From the NCBI RefSeq assembly GCF_026420865.1, contig NZ_JAPCWC010000009.1, positions 1 through 64,000 of the forward strand: a DNA stretch of 64,000 bases. The letters run 5' to 3'. Made by a program: the position numbers and the translations under genes. Source of the DNA: Novosphingobium clariflavum. Its GTDB lineage: Bacteria > Pseudomonadota > Alphaproteobacteria > Sphingomonadales > Sphingomonadaceae. How positions within the stretch are numbered: position 1 is the first letter of the stretch; each line of letters opens with the position of its first letter. This document shows positions 1 through 9,111 of this stretch, in pieces. The notes under the pieces are model-generated. The model was not told the DNA's origin. It did not search any database and saw only the letters and a list, made by a program, of their open reading frames with translations.

Positions 1-255
1 CTAATTTCAAAAAAACGTCACTTTCCCAAAAAACGCCGGTTTTCGAAGGCTTGATGCGCCTCATCTATCCATCCGGCCACCGCATTCCCGCTCCACTCAG
101 CCTGGCGGCGGTATATAGTGCGGCGCACAGAACTCAGATCGTTTGCCCAACGCTCTGCAAGATGCCACCACACCCTTTGTTTACCACGTGAGGCTAAGGC
201 CGAAGCCGAGCACGGCATGCCTTGGGCCGCAACACAGAATCGGAATTTGAGGATC
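1..255. other. Upstream region, no convincing gene
   Basis: This stretch is visibly less GC-rich than the rest of the window. A minus-strand reading frame ending at 18 has a protein-like C-terminal half (it reads RKQRVWWHLAERW then a basic, tryptophan-containing stretch), but its N-terminal part is antisense to the glycosyltransferase start. It may be the remnant of a gene or of a gene cut by a past rearrangement; I cannot assign a family. Confidence 0.3.
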
Positions 256-1257
256 ATGCCGACACCGGCGATCAGCGTTGCCATGAGCGTCTACAACGGC
301 GAGCGCTATCTCGACGAAGCCATCGCCAGCGTGCTCGCGCAGAGCTTTTCGGATTTCGAGTTCCTGATCATCGATGACGGATCGCAGGACGCCTCTACCG
401 CGATCATCCGCGAACATGCCGCACGCGATGCCCGTATCCGTCCGATCATCCGGGAAAATCGCGGACTCGTCGCCAGCCTCAACCAGATGCTCAACGAAGC
501 ACGCGCGCCGCTGGTCGCGCGCATGGATGCCGACGACATCTGTCGGCCTGACCGTTTCGAAAAGCAGGTCGCCTTCCTCGCGGCGCATCCGGATTATGGT
601 GTGGTCGGCAGTTGGAGCGAGGATATCGGCGAATTCGGCGAACCGCTCTCGCGCGGCGGCGATGACCATCCCCTCACCCACGAGGAAATGGTTCGAGCGA
701 TCGAAAACGGCGGGCAGCTTATCTGCCATCCCGCCGCGATGTATCGGCGCGACATCGTGCGCTCCGTCGGCGGCTATCACGCTGCCTTTCGCCACTGCGA
801 GGATCTCGACTTGTGGCTGCGCCTGTCCAGCATAACCCGGATGGGAAACGTGCCCGAACGACTGGTGCGCTATCGGCGCTACCCCGGACAGGTCTCCTCG
901 CGCCACGCAACCGAACTGCAGATCGGCACTGCCGTGGCACGGCTTGCCTGGCACGAGCGCAGGGCAGGGCGCATCGATCCGACCGCGACACTGGAGCGAC
1001 TGCCACCGATCGACGGTCTGGATACCCTGTTCCACCGTCCCGGCACGTCCCGCGAAGTGCGTGCGCAAGTGGCGCTGGCGCTGCGTTATTCGGAAGATGC
1101 CCTGCGCAACGAAGGGTTCGACCTGCTGGTCAACCACTTGCGCGATGGCGGCCGGCGCGACGGGATGTGGCGCACGGTCATGCGCCTCGTCCGCTTCGGG
1201 GAACCGCTGCGTGCGCTGCGCCTGGCCGCGACGCTTTCCATGACCGCACTGGTCTGA
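256..1257 (+). CDS. Family 2 (GT-A) glycosyltransferase
   Basis: A 333-residue cytoplasmic or membrane-associated glycosyltransferase that should move a sugar from a nucleotide-sugar donor to a polysaccharide or lipid-linked acceptor. The N-terminal GT-A fold is clear: ISVAMSVYNGERYL at about 6-19, the nucleotide-binding IIDDGS at 38-43, and the metal-binding DAD at 91-93. The start is the ATG at 256, with GAGGA just upstream; the open frame extends further upstream but that part has no protein-like character. The next gene is a Wzx-type flippase 6 nt downstream, so this pair probably belongs to the end of an exopolysaccharide or O-antigen cluster lying left of the window. Donor and acceptor cannot be read from the sequence. 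Confidence 0.9.
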   Translation: MPTPAISVAMSVYNGERYLDEAIASVLAQSFSDFEFLIIDDGSQDASTAIIREHAARDARIRPIIRENRGLVASLNQMLNEARAPLVARMDADDICRPDRFEKQVAFLAAHPDYGVVGSWSEDIGEFGEPLSRGGDDHPLTHEEMVRAIENGGQLICHPAAMYRRDIVRSVGGYHAAFRHCEDLDLWLRLSSITRMGNVPERLVRYRRYPGQVSSRHATELQIGTAVARLAWHERRAGRIDPTATLERLPPIDGLDTLFHRPGTSREVRAQVALALRYSEDALRNEGFDLLVNHLRDGGRRDGMWRTVMRLVRFGEPLRALRLAATLSMTALV

Positions 1258-1263
1258 CCGCGG

Positions 1264-2823
1264 ATGAACGAGACGCCGCCCAGCCCGCCGGAAACGCCGC
1301 CAACGGAAAGTGGGCGCGGCAGCGGTAACGTGAAGACAGCCGCACTTTGGGCTGCCGCCAGTCAGTATTCCCAGTTCGCACTGCAGTTCGTGACGTCGGT
1401 GCTGGTCTCGCGCTTCTTCCTCAAGCCCGAGGAGATCGGGCTGTTCTCGGTCGCGCTGGCAACGGCCATGATCCTCTCGGTCATCCAGGATTTCGGCCTG
1501 ACCCGCTATCTTGGCCGCCATCCCACAGCCGACGAGGAAACCGTGCGCCACTGCACGGTGATCGCGATCACGTTTTCGGTGCTGCTCGCCGCGCTGATCC
1601 TGGCCTGCGCCTGGCCGGTCGCGCGCTTTTACGGCGAGCCCCGGCTGTTTGCGATCCTCGGCCTGATCGCCGCCTCCTACCTGCTCAATCCCTGGAGTGT
1701 GGTCCCGGTCGCGATGCTCTCGCGGCGGCTCGATTTCCGGGGCACTTTCCTCGTCAATGCCCTGGGCGCGGCAAGCAACAGCATCTGCGCGCTGAGTCTG
1801 GCTGCACTCGGCTATTCGGCCGAATCGCTGGCCTGGGCGATGATCGCACAGTCCGCGGTGCGCGCGGTGGTCGCGCAAGCACTACGCCCCGCCCGGCCCG
1901 GGCTCGGCCTCAAGCGCGCGCAGCTTCGGGAAATCATCTCGTTCGGCTCGGGCAGCGCGCTACTTTACCTCTCGGGCGGCATCGGCATGCGCACGCCGGA
2001 CCTGATCGTCGGGCGTCTTCAGGGCATGACGGCAACCGGTCTGTTCAGCCGCGGCGTCGCCCTGGCATCGCAGTTGCACTACCTGGTCGCCGGAGCGGTC
2101 GGCTCGATCTATTATCCGACGTTCGCCCGCCTGCGCGACGAAGGCAAGGATCTGGGGCCCTATTACGAGCGTGTGGTCGCCGCCCACGGCGCCATCGTCT
2201 GGCCCGCCATGGCGCTGCTGGCAGTGCTGTCGAAACCGGTGATCCTGCTGCTCTACGGCCCCGGCTGGGCGGGCGCGGCGCCGCTGCTGGCCTATGTCGC
2301 GATTGCCGAATGCTGTTTCGTCGCGCTGCCGCTGCACATGGACCTGCCGATCCTGCTGGGCCACTTGCGCCGACTGTTCTGGTTCAACCTGGCCGACACC
2401 GCGCTTTCGGTAGGCACCCTGATCGCCGGCGCCGCCATCGGCGTGGATGCAGCCGCAGCTTCGCGCATCGTTTACGGGCTTGGCTGGATCTGCATCTATG
2501 CCGGATGGATGCACCGACTGGTGGGTTTCCGCTGGCCGGCGCTGCTGCGCACATATGCCTCGAGCGCCGGGGTGGCGCTGGCAAGCGCATTGCCGGCATT
2601 CTGGGCCGTCACGTTCTGGCGGCGACCGGACACCCTCGGCCTTGGCGGCCTCGTCGCCAGTGCGGCGCTGGGCGGCCTGGCGTGGGTGCTGGCAATCACC
2701 GTTCTGCGCCACCCCGCCCGCAACGATCTTGCTGGAATGGCACGACATCTTGTCGTGCCGCTGCTGTCCCGCATGCCTGCCCTGCGACGCTGGCAAAACG
2801 TGGCGAAATCCGCCGACTCGTGA
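1264..2823 (+). CDS. Polysaccharide flippase (Wzx/WzxC-like, MOP superfamily)
   Basis: A 519-residue polytopic inner-membrane protein with a proline-rich cytoplasmic N-terminus (first ~25 residues) and about 12-14 hydrophobic segments along its length. The pattern ASQYSQFALQFVTSVLVSR followed by LKPEEIGLFSV is typical of the oligosaccharide flippases that move undecaprenyl-linked repeat units across the inner membrane. It follows the glycosyltransferase by 6 nt and is probably co-transcribed with it. A GTG that would give a start at VKTAALWAAA, about residue 23, is an alternative. The transported glycan is unknown. Confidence 0.88.
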   Translation: MNETPPSPPETPPTESGRGSGNVKTAALWAAASQYSQFALQFVTSVLVSRFFLKPEEIGLFSVALATAMILSVIQDFGLTRYLGRHPTADEETVRHCTVIAITFSVLLAALILACAWPVARFYGEPRLFAILGLIAASYLLNPWSVVPVAMLSRRLDFRGTFLVNALGAASNSICALSLAALGYSAESLAWAMIAQSAVRAVVAQALRPARPGLGLKRAQLREIISFGSGSALLYLSGGIGMRTPDLIVGRLQGMTATGLFSRGVALASQLHYLVAGAVGSIYYPTFARLRDEGKDLGPYYERVVAAHGAIVWPAMALLAVLSKPVILLLYGPGWAGAAPLLAYVAIAECCFVALPLHMDLPILLGHLRRLFWFNLADTALSVGTLIAGAAIGVDAAAASRIVYGLGWICIYAGWMHRLVGFRWPALLRTYASSAGVALASALPAFWAVTFWRRPDTLGLGGLVASAALGGLAWVLAITVLRHPARNDLAGMARHLVVPLLSRMPALRRWQNVAKSADS

Positions 2824-2878
2824 TACTCTCCTGACCGGACAATATCCGACGAAGCTCAAGCTTCGCGGGGAGGATGAC

Positions 2879-3877
2879 ATGATTGGCGGCGCGCTTGCGC
2901 TGACGCTCCTGCTCGCCGACACGGCGGCTGCGGGCGCAGCGCCCATACCTGCGACATCGGCCGGCAAGACCGACCAAACCACCGGTGAACGCGAGCAGAC
3001 GCTCAAGACCGCTACCGATCGCGACGAGCGCATGACCGTGAGCGTCGCGGTTCAGGGCAAAGGCCCCTATCACTTCCTGATCGACACCGGATCGCAGCAG
3101 ACCGTCGTCTCGAACGACCTTGCCGGCCTGCTTGGCCTCTCGCTTGGCCCCAAGGTCACGGTGCTGGGCATGGCCGGTGCCAGCGATGTCGCCACCGCAC
3201 GGGTCGACAGCATCGCCATCGGCGAACGCGCGTTCAACGACCTGACCGTGCCCCTGCTCGAAGCCCGGCACATCGGCGCGGACGGCATCATCGGCACCGA
3301 CAGTCTGCAAGGCCAGCGCGTCACCCTCGATTTCGAGAACGAGACGATCGCCATCGCGCCGACCAGGCCCTCCGCGCAGGCCAACGGCTACGAAATCGTT
3401 GTCCATGCCCGCAAGCGGCTCGGCCGCCTCATCATGGCCGATGCCAAAGTCGACGGCATCCATGTCGACGTGGTGATCGATACCGGGGCAAGCAGCGCGG
3501 TGGGCAATCTCGCGCTGCAACAGGCCATGCGCAAGCAGGTGGCCGGACTGGTGCATCTGGCGGGCGTGACCGGCGACGACATTCCGGCCGAACTGGTGAT
3601 CGCCCACAAGCTGCAAGTGGAGAAGCTGATCCTCACCAATGTCGCCATCGCCTTTGCCGATTCCCCTGCCTTTCACGAGCTGGGCCTGCACCGGCGCCCG
3701 GCCCTGTTCCTCGGCATGCGCGAACTCAAGGTCTTCAAGCGGATCGCGATCGATTTCTCGACCCACAAGGTGCTGTTCGACCTGCCGGTCACGGTGGAGG
3801 ACGCGAGCGGGAAACGGCGCGGCGATCCCAACGATCTCGTCAAGAGGATTGCCTCCAGCGACGCGCACCCTAAATAG
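2879..3877 (+). CDS. Retropepsin-like aspartyl protease, two DTG sites
   Basis: A 332-residue protein with a short hydrophobic N-terminus (MIGGALALTLLLADTAAAGA), which suggests export to the periplasm. It carries two copies of the retroviral-pepsin fold: FLIDTGSQQTVVS in the first half and VVIDTGASSAVGN in the second, each giving one catalytic Asp, so a single chain could form the full active site. The ATG at 2879 is preceded by GGGGAGGATGAC, a good ribosome binding site. A perfect 7-bp inverted repeat (CGAAGCT/AGCTTCG) lies just before it. A second member of this family, with a PDZ domain, is encoded at 12446-13669. Substrates are unknown. Confidence 0.8.
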   Translation: MIGGALALTLLLADTAAAGAAPIPATSAGKTDQTTGEREQTLKTATDRDERMTVSVAVQGKGPYHFLIDTGSQQTVVSNDLAGLLGLSLGPKVTVLGMAGASDVATARVDSIAIGERAFNDLTVPLLEARHIGADGIIGTDSLQGQRVTLDFENETIAIAPTRPSAQANGYEIVVHARKRLGRLIMADAKVDGIHVDVVIDTGASSAVGNLALQQAMRKQVAGLVHLAGVTGDDIPAELVIAHKLQVEKLILTNVAIAFADSPAFHELGLHRRPALFLGMRELKVFKRIAIDFSTHKVLFDLPVTVEDASGKRRGDPNDLVKRIASSDAHPK

Positions 3878-3882
3878 CGCGA

Positions 3883-5703
3883 ATGCCGCCAGACACTGCC
3901 GTAAACTCTCCCGCTGCCCGCCACGATGGCTGGCGCACGCTGCTGCGCTTCATGCCCTACCTGTGGCCGCGCGAGAATCCGGCGCTGCGCTGGCGGATCG
4001 TCTGGGCCTGCCTGTTCATCCTGCTGTCCACCGCAACCCAGCTTGCCCTGCCCTACATGATGAAGTGGGCGGTCGACCTCATGGGGGCGACGGGTCCCAG
4101 GCTCGTGCAACTGGCGATGCTCACGGTGCTTGGCTACTCGGCCGGACGCCTGATCCAGACCGCGTTCGACAATGTGCGCAACATCGTCTTCGAGCGTGTC
4201 GGACAGGACGCGACCCGCGAACTGGCGGAAAGCGTCTTCGGCCAGCTCCACAACCTCTCGCTGCGCTTCCACCTCGCCCGCCGGACCGGTGAAGTGACCA
4301 AGACGATCGAGCGCGGCACCAAGAGCATCGACACGATGCTCTACTTCATGCTGTTCAACATCGCGCCAACCGTGCTGCAATTGCTGGTCGTGGCTGTGAT
4401 CTTCTACGTGAACTTCGGCCCCGGCCTCGTCGTCGCCACCGCTGTCGCCATCGCCGCCTATATCTGGGTGACGCGCACGATCACCGAATGGCGCACCAAG
4501 CTGCGCGAGCAGATGAACCGGCTCGACGGCCAGGCGCTGGCCCGCGCGGTGGATTCACTGCTCAACTACGAGACGGTGAAGTACTTCTCCGCCGAACACC
4601 GCGAGAAAGCGCGTTATGCCCAGGCGACCCGTGCCTATGCCGATGCGGCGGTGAAGAGCGAGAACTCGCTCGGCCTGCTCAACATCGCGCAGGGCGTAGT
4701 GGTGAACCTGCTAATGGCAGGCGCGCTCGGCTACACCGTGTGGGGCTGGTACAAGGGCCAGTATACGGCAGGCCAGCTGGTCTTCGTGCAGACGTACCTC
4801 ACCCAGCTGTTCCGCCCGCTCGACATGCTGGGCATGGTCTACCGCACCATCCGGCAGGGCCTGATCGACATGGCGGAGATGTTCCGCCTGCTCGACGAGC
4901 CGCAGGAAGTCTCCGACCGGCCCGGCGCCCCGGCACTGGTCATCCGCCAGCCCTCGGTCGTGTTCGACAACGTGGTGTTCGGCTATGAACCGGATCGCGG
5001 CATTCTGAAGGGACTCTCGTTCGAAGTGCCCGCCGGGCAGAACTTCGCCATCGTCGGGCCTTCGGGCGCGGGTAAGTCCACGATCGCGCGGCTGCTGTTC
5101 CGATTCTACGACCCGCAGCAGGGCCGCATCCTGATCGACGGGCAGGACATCGCCGAAGTGACTCAGGCATCCCTGCGCGCCGCGATCGGCATCGTGCCGC
5201 AGGATTCGGTGCTGTTCAACGACACCATCGGCTACAACATCGCCTACGGCCGCAGCGATGCGACGCAGGACGATGTCGAGGCCGCCGCCCGCGGTGCCGC
5301 GCTGCTCGGCCTGATCGACCGGCTGCCGCAAGGCTACGCCACCGAAGTGGGCGAACGCGGCCTCAAGCTTTCGGGCGGCGAGAAGCAGCGCGTGGCGATT
5401 GCCCGCACGCTGGTGAAGAACCCGCCGATCCTGCTGCTGGATGAGGCGACCTCCGCGCTCGACACCCGCACCGAGCAGGACATCCTGGCGACACTCCACC
5501 GCGTGTCGGAAAACCGCACCAGCCTTTCGATCGCGCACCGGCTCTCCACGATTGCCGACGCCGACCGGATTCTGGTGCTGAACGAGGGCCGTCTTGCCGA
5601 AAGCGGCACGCATGGCGAACTGCTGCGGATCGACGGCCTCTACGCCGAAATGTGGGCCCGTCAGGCCGCCGAGGCCGAAGCCATGATCGAGGCGGCCGAA
5701 TGA
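3883..5703 (+). CDS. Atm1-type ABC exporter (permease-ATPase fusion)
   Basis: A 606-residue half-transporter: an N-terminal six-helix membrane domain (about 40-330) and a C-terminal ATPase. The ATPase shows Walker A GPSGAGKST at 392-400, the signature LSGGE at 496-500, Walker B ILLLDEATSALD from 516, and the H-loop in IAHRL near 547. The sequence around LPYMMKWAVDLM and the ATPase resembles the Atm1/ABCB7/HMT1 family, which exports glutathione-linked sulfur or metal-glutathione complexes and works as a homodimer in the inner membrane. It starts 6 nt after the protease gene, so the two may share a transcript. The family call is firm; the substrate is known only by family. Confidence 0.9.
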   Translation: MPPDTAVNSPAARHDGWRTLLRFMPYLWPRENPALRWRIVWACLFILLSTATQLALPYMMKWAVDLMGATGPRLVQLAMLTVLGYSAGRLIQTAFDNVRNIVFERVGQDATRELAESVFGQLHNLSLRFHLARRTGEVTKTIERGTKSIDTMLYFMLFNIAPTVLQLLVVAVIFYVNFGPGLVVATAVAIAAYIWVTRTITEWRTKLREQMNRLDGQALARAVDSLLNYETVKYFSAEHREKARYAQATRAYADAAVKSENSLGLLNIAQGVVVNLLMAGALGYTVWGWYKGQYTAGQLVFVQTYLTQLFRPLDMLGMVYRTIRQGLIDMAEMFRLLDEPQEVSDRPGAPALVIRQPSVVFDNVVFGYEPDRGILKGLSFEVPAGQNFAIVGPSGAGKSTIARLLFRFYDPQQGRILIDGQDIAEVTQASLRAAIGIVPQDSVLFNDTIGYNIAYGRSDATQDDVEAAARGAALLGLIDRLPQGYATEVGERGLKLSGGEKQRVAIARTLVKNPPILLLDEATSALDTRTEQDILATLHRVSENRTSLSIAHRLSTIADADRILVLNEGRLAESGTHGELLRIDGLYAEMWARQAAEAEAMIEAAE

Positions 5704-5761
5704 AGTGCAGGGCGATTTGATTTAATTCGCTTTTGCTCGAAACCTGACCTAGCCCTAGCGC

Positions 5762-6328
5762 ATGGCCATCAAGGAAGCTCCTCTCCGCCCTGCCCGTTTC
5801 ACGATCGAAGGCGGCGTGCGTCAGCCGGAAATCCAGATTCCGGCGCGGAAATTCTGGTTCGGACTGGTGTTCCTGTGTTTCTGGCTGACGTGCTGGTCTC
5901 TCGGCGGCGTCGCGGCGTTGACGGCCCTTTTAACGACGCCGCAGCCCTTCATCGCGCTCTGGCTGGTATTCTGGGCTGTGGGTTGGGTCTTCGCTGCCAG
6001 TACGATCCTCTGGCAGTTGACCGGCTCGGAAATAATCCGCGTGGATTCCGGCCAGTTGATCCATGGCTGGCGCATGTTCGGTTTCAGCCGGGAGCGTGCC
6101 TACCCGCTGGCGAAAGTGCGGCATATGCGCATCAACGGCTCGATGCCGTTCGCGTTCAACTTCAGTCGCGGTTGGGGCGGCCCGTTCATGACGCGGCGGA
6201 TGGGCTGCATCTCTTTCGACTACGGCGCCTCGACGATCCGCATGGGCCAAAGCATCGATGACGCCGAGGGCCGCATGATCGTCAAACGACTTGCCCCGCT
6301 GCTGTCAGAAGGCGCCGTGGACTGCTGA
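5762..6328 (+). CDS. Two-helix membrane protein, unknown function
   Basis: A 188-residue protein with two adjacent membrane helices at about 30-80 (FWFGLVFLCFWLTCWSLGG and FIALWLVFWAVGWVFA) followed by a soluble domain of beta-like segments (about 85-185). The layout resembles small bacterial proteins with two helices and a PH-like domain, but no motif fixes a role. It is separated from the ABC exporter by 58 nt. A strong hairpin overlaps its stop codon, so its transcript should end here. No close family name is recognised. Confidence 0.7.
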   Translation: MAIKEAPLRPARFTIEGGVRQPEIQIPARKFWFGLVFLCFWLTCWSLGGVAALTALLTTPQPFIALWLVFWAVGWVFAASTILWQLTGSEIIRVDSGQLIHGWRMFGFSRERAYPLAKVRHMRINGSMPFAFNFSRGWGGPFMTRRMGCISFDYGASTIRMGQSIDDAEGRMIVKRLAPLLSEGAVDC

Positions 6329-6337
6329 TCCACGGCG
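6313..6337 (+). terminator. Rho-independent terminator overlapping the stop codon
   Basis: Perfect 9-bp stem CGCCGTGGA/TCCACGGCG with a 7-nt loop, followed by ATTTTCC. The TGA stop of the membrane-protein gene lies in the loop. It separates the plus-strand genes from the convergent minus-strand genes. Confidence 0.7.
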
Positions 6338-6345
6338 ATTTTCCG

Positions 6346-6546
6346 TCACTTCACGACATCAGCCTCGTGCCAGACCACCGCCTGCGCCGCCTTCATGCAG
6401 TTTTCCGCGGTATCCCACGACAGCGAGGGGGAGCCGTAGAGCCGCCAGCCCTGCGCCAGCGCCTCGGACACGCGCTCGCAGAAGGCGCGGTCGTCCGCTC
6501 CGGTGAGCAGGCGGTAGATCGGGCGGTCTTCGGGGGTCTGGTACAT
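6346..6546 (-). CDS. Small DUF1737-like protein
   Basis: A 66-residue soluble protein reading MYQTPEDRPIYRLLTGADD and then a region with AQGWRLYGSPSLSW; this matches the layout of the short DUF1737 family of unknown function. Two ATGs are 6 nt apart (6552 and 6546); the second is preferred because GAGAGGG lies about 6 nt before it but directly abuts the first. It lies 26 nt downstream of the dioxygenase gene on the same strand. Confidence 0.6.
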   Translation of the reverse strand: MYQTPEDRPIYRLLTGADDRAFCERVSEALAQGWRLYGSPSLSWDTAENCMKAAQAVVWHEADVVK

Positions 6547-6572
6547 CGGCATCCCTCTCGGTTTTCGGAGAT

Positions 6573-7289
6573 TCAGACGCCTAGCCACTCCAGCGGGGCT
6601 GGCAAGTCCCCGCCAGCATAATCGACCTGAAGCACGCGCCTTCTGCGATGCCCTGCTCCTACCGGGGAGGACACCGCATGCGAAGCATGGAGGATCGGCG
6701 TGCGATAGCACCAGACGTCGCCTACATCGGCAAGACAGGTGTAAACTGCCAAGCCAGCTACCACCGCATCCACTTCACCCACCGGAATACGTCCCGACAG
6801 GTGCGAGCCCAGCGCCACCAGCAGCGGCGCGTTGTCCGCATCCACCGGATCGAGATGAATACGCACCGTCACCATGCCCTCGATCACCGCGAAGGGCGGT
6901 TCGACATGGCGGATGCCCTGCTTGACCGACCACGGCCCGAAACCCGCGACCTCAGCCTGTTCACGGACGGCAATCGTGCGGTCCTGATGCCAGCCGAGCG
7001 ACCAATCGGTCCGCCCGTTCTTGTCGAACAACACCGCGCGGACCGGACGCACATCGCAGCCCTGCGCCTTGGCCGCCATCCCGCCGATGGGACCATCCGC
7101 ATCCAGCAGACGCGCCAGATCGGGATCGCCCGAAATCCGCACGCCCGCATGACCGTCCGGCCATTTCGCCAGGATCACCGCAAGATCGTTCAGCAGCGCC
7201 GCCGCCAGACCGCGATGAAGACAGGCCCCATCGCGGTCGAGATCGAGGTCCGAAACATCGCGAACCACCGACGCGGCAAGGTCACCCAC
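6573..7289 (-). CDS. Phytanoyl-CoA dioxygenase (PhyH)-like Fe(II)/2-oxoglutarate oxygenase
   Basis: A 238-residue protein with the jelly-roll oxygenase metal site: H101 and D103 in GWHQDRTIAV, and H201 in TPILHASHAVSS, followed by basic residues near 216 suited to binding 2-oxoglutarate. Family members hydroxylate diverse small molecules; nothing here names the substrate. The start is a GTG at 7289 that overlaps the end of the upstream GFA gene by 8 nt, suggesting translational coupling because no clear ribosome binding site is present. The GFA and DUF1737 neighbours give no pathway clue. Confidence 0.78.
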   Translation of the reverse strand: MGDLAASVVRDVSDLDLDRDGACLHRGLAAALLNDLAVILAKWPDGHAGVRISGDPDLARLLDADGPIGGMAAKAQGCDVRPVRAVLFDKNGRTDWSLGWHQDRTIAVREQAEVAGFGPWSVKQGIRHVEPPFAVIEGMVTVRIHLDPVDADNAPLLVALGSHLSGRIPVGEVDAVVAGLAVYTCLADVGDVWCYRTPILHASHAVSSPVGAGHRRRRVLQVDYAGGDLPAPLEWLGV

Positions 7290-7683
7290 CCGGATAACGC
7301 TCGAATTCCGGCACCTGGGTGGTGTCCTTCATCCACGACAGCCTTTCGGCCACCTGGATATGGGCACCGGGCGGCAGCGCCTCGGGATCGTCGAGCGTCG
7401 CGATCTGGATGTCGACGATGCCCGGCAGATATTCGGCATTGGTGTACCACAGCCCCGTCCCGCAGCGCGGGCAGAAGTGGCGCATCGCCGTGCCGCTGGA
7501 ATTGAACACCGCGGCATCGCCCTGAAGCACTTCGAATTCATCGTGCTTGAATGCCCCCCAGGCGACCACCGGCGCGCCCGCCGACTTGCGGCAGTCCGCG
7601 CAGTGGCAAAATGCGGCGTGGAGCGGCTCCCCCTCGACGCGGTACCGCACGTCGCCGCACTGGCACCCCCCTTCTAGCTTCAT
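7282..7683 (-). CDS. GFA family (glutathione-dependent formaldehyde-activating/CENP-V) protein
   Basis: A 133-residue zinc protein with the family cysteine layout: GGCQCGDVRY at the start (C7, C9), CHCADCRKSAG (C26, C28, C31) and HFCPRCGTGLWY near 80. Family members include a protein once thought to condense glutathione with formaldehyde, but most members are uncharacterised. The ATG at 7683 has AAGGAG seven bases upstream, which fixes the start well short of the longest possible frame. It is first in a likely three-gene unit with the PhyH-like and DUF1737 genes. Confidence 0.82.
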   Translation of the reverse strand: MKLEGGCQCGDVRYRVEGEPLHAAFCHCADCRKSAGAPVVAWGAFKHDEFEVLQGDAAVFNSSGTAMRHFCPRCGTGLWYTNAEYLPGIVDIQIATLDDPEALPPGAHIQVAERLSWMKDTTQVPEFERYPGG

Positions 7684-7739
7684 GACGATTCTCCTTGTCA
7701 CCGCCGAATCTAGCCGAATAAAAAGAACATTCAAGGAAC

Positions 7740-7768
7740 AAAAAAGGCGCGAGACCGAAGTCCCGCGC
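7740..7768 (-). terminator. Terminator downstream of hslU
   Basis: On the minus strand a 9-bp stem (GGCGCGGGA/TCTCGCGCC, one G-T pair) with loop CTTCGG is followed by TTTTTG. It begins 30 nt after the hslU stop codon and fits a rho-independent terminator of the hslVU operon. Confidence 0.8.
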
Positions 7769-7798
7769 CCGTTTCGCGTCCCGCCCTGAGGCGAAGGA

Positions 7799-9097
7799 TC
7801 AGAGGATGTACTTCGACAGGTCGGCATTGCCCGCCAGGCCCGACAGCTTGGCGCTGACATAGGCCTCGTCGATCGTCACCGTCTCCCCCTTGCGGTCCTC
7901 GGCCTCGAAGCTGAGTTCCTCGAGCAGCTTTTCCATCACCGTCTGCAGGCGGCGGGCGCCGATGTTCTCGACGCTCTCGTTCACTTGCGCGGCGATCCTG
8001 GCGATCTCGGTCACCGCGCCGCTGGTGACGTCCACCGTGACTTCCTCGGTCGCCAGCAGCGCCTTGTACTGCGCCACCAGATTCGCGCGGGTCTCGGAGA
8101 GGATGCGCACGAAGTCTTCCTCGGTCAGCGCCTTCAGCTCGACGCGGATCGGCAGGCGGCCCTGCAATTCGGGTAGCATGTCCGAAGGCTTCGCCACATG
8201 GAACGCGCCGCTGGCGATGAACAGCACGTGGTCGGTCTTCATCGGGCCGTACTTGGTGGCAACCGTGGTGCCCTCGATCAGCGGCAGCAGGTCACGCTGC
8301 ACGCCTTCGCGGCTGACCGAACCGCCGCGCACGTCCGAAACCGCGATCTTGTCGATCTCGTCGAGGAAGACGATGCCGTTCGTCTCGGCATTGGCCAGCG
8401 CGGTGCGGGCGACATCGTCCTGGTCCATGCGCTTTTCCGACTCTTCGTCGACCAGCTTGTCCCAGGCGTCCGGCACCTTCATCTTGCGGCGCGTCAGCTT
8501 GGGTCCGCCGAACTTGCCCATGATGTCCGACAGGTTGATCATGCCGACCGAGCCGCCCATGCCGGGGATCTCCATCGGCGCCGAGGGGGTATCCTCGACC
8601 TCGATCTCGACTTCGGTCTCGTTCATCGCGTTTTCGGTGATGCGCTGGTGGAACGAGGCGCGGGTCGCCTCGGAAGCCCCGTCGCCGACAAGCGCGTTGA
8701 GCAGGCGCTCCATCGCCGCCTTGCTGGCCGCCTCGCGCACCGATTCGCGGCGGCGGTCCTTCTCGAGACGGATCGCCTCTTCCACCAGATCGCGGGCGAT
8801 CTGCTCGACGTCGCGGCCGACATAGCCGACTTCGGTGAACTTGGTGGCTTCCACCTTCACGAACGGCGCATCGGCCAGCTTGGCGAGGCGGCGGCTGATC
8901 TCGGTCTTGCCGCAGCCCGTCGGCCCGATCATCAGGATGTTCTTGGGCGTCACCTCGTCGCGCAGGTCGAGCGACAGCTTCTGGCGGCGCCAGCGGTTGC
9001 GCAGGGCAACGGCGACGGCCTTCTTGGCTTCGGCCTGCCCGATGATGTGCTCGTCGAGCGCGCGGACGATGGCCTTGGGGGTCAGGTTGTCTTTCAT
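7799..9097 (-). CDS. hslU: HslU, ATPase subunit of the HslUV protease
   Basis: A 432-residue AAA+ unfoldase that feeds protein substrates to HslV in the cytoplasm. It opens with the typical [17 protein letters not shown] and carries Walker A GPTGCGKT at 58-65, Walker B VFLDEIDK near 245 and the C-terminal [17 protein letters not shown] region that contacts HslV. The ATG at 9097 is chosen over one 12 nt upstream because GCAGGA lies about 5 nt before it and the protein then matches the family start. It follows hslV by 14 nt and ends in a terminator. Confidence 0.97.
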   Translation of the reverse strand: MKDNLTPKAIVRALDEHIIGQAEAKKAVAVALRNRWRRQKLSLDLRDEVTPKNILMIGPTGCGKTEISRRLAKLADAPFVKVEATKFTEVGYVGRDVEQIARDLVEEAIRLEKDRRRESVREAASKAAMERLLNALVGDGASEATRASFHQRITENAMNETEVEIEVEDTPSAPMEIPGMGGSVGMINLSDIMGKFGGPKLTRRKMKVPDAWDKLVDEESEKRMDQDDVARTALANAETNGIVFLDEIDKIAVSDVRGGSVSREGVQRDLLPLIEGTTVATKYGPMKTDHVLFIASGAFHVAKPSDMLPELQGRLPIRVELKALTEEDFVRILSETRANLVAQYKALLATEEVTVDVTSGAVTEIARIAAQVNESVENIGARRLQTVMEKLLEELSFEAEDRKGETVTIDEAYVSAKLSGLAGNADLSKYIL

Positions 9098-9111
9098 GAT
9101 GTCCTGCAAAT

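Noticed and set aside
181..1878. Long minus-strand frame over the glycosyltransferase and flippase
   Set aside because: Antisense shadow, crosses two real genes, and has no recognisable domain.
2696..3868. Minus-strand frame over the first aspartyl protease
   Set aside because: Shadow of the two-DTG protein on the plus strand.
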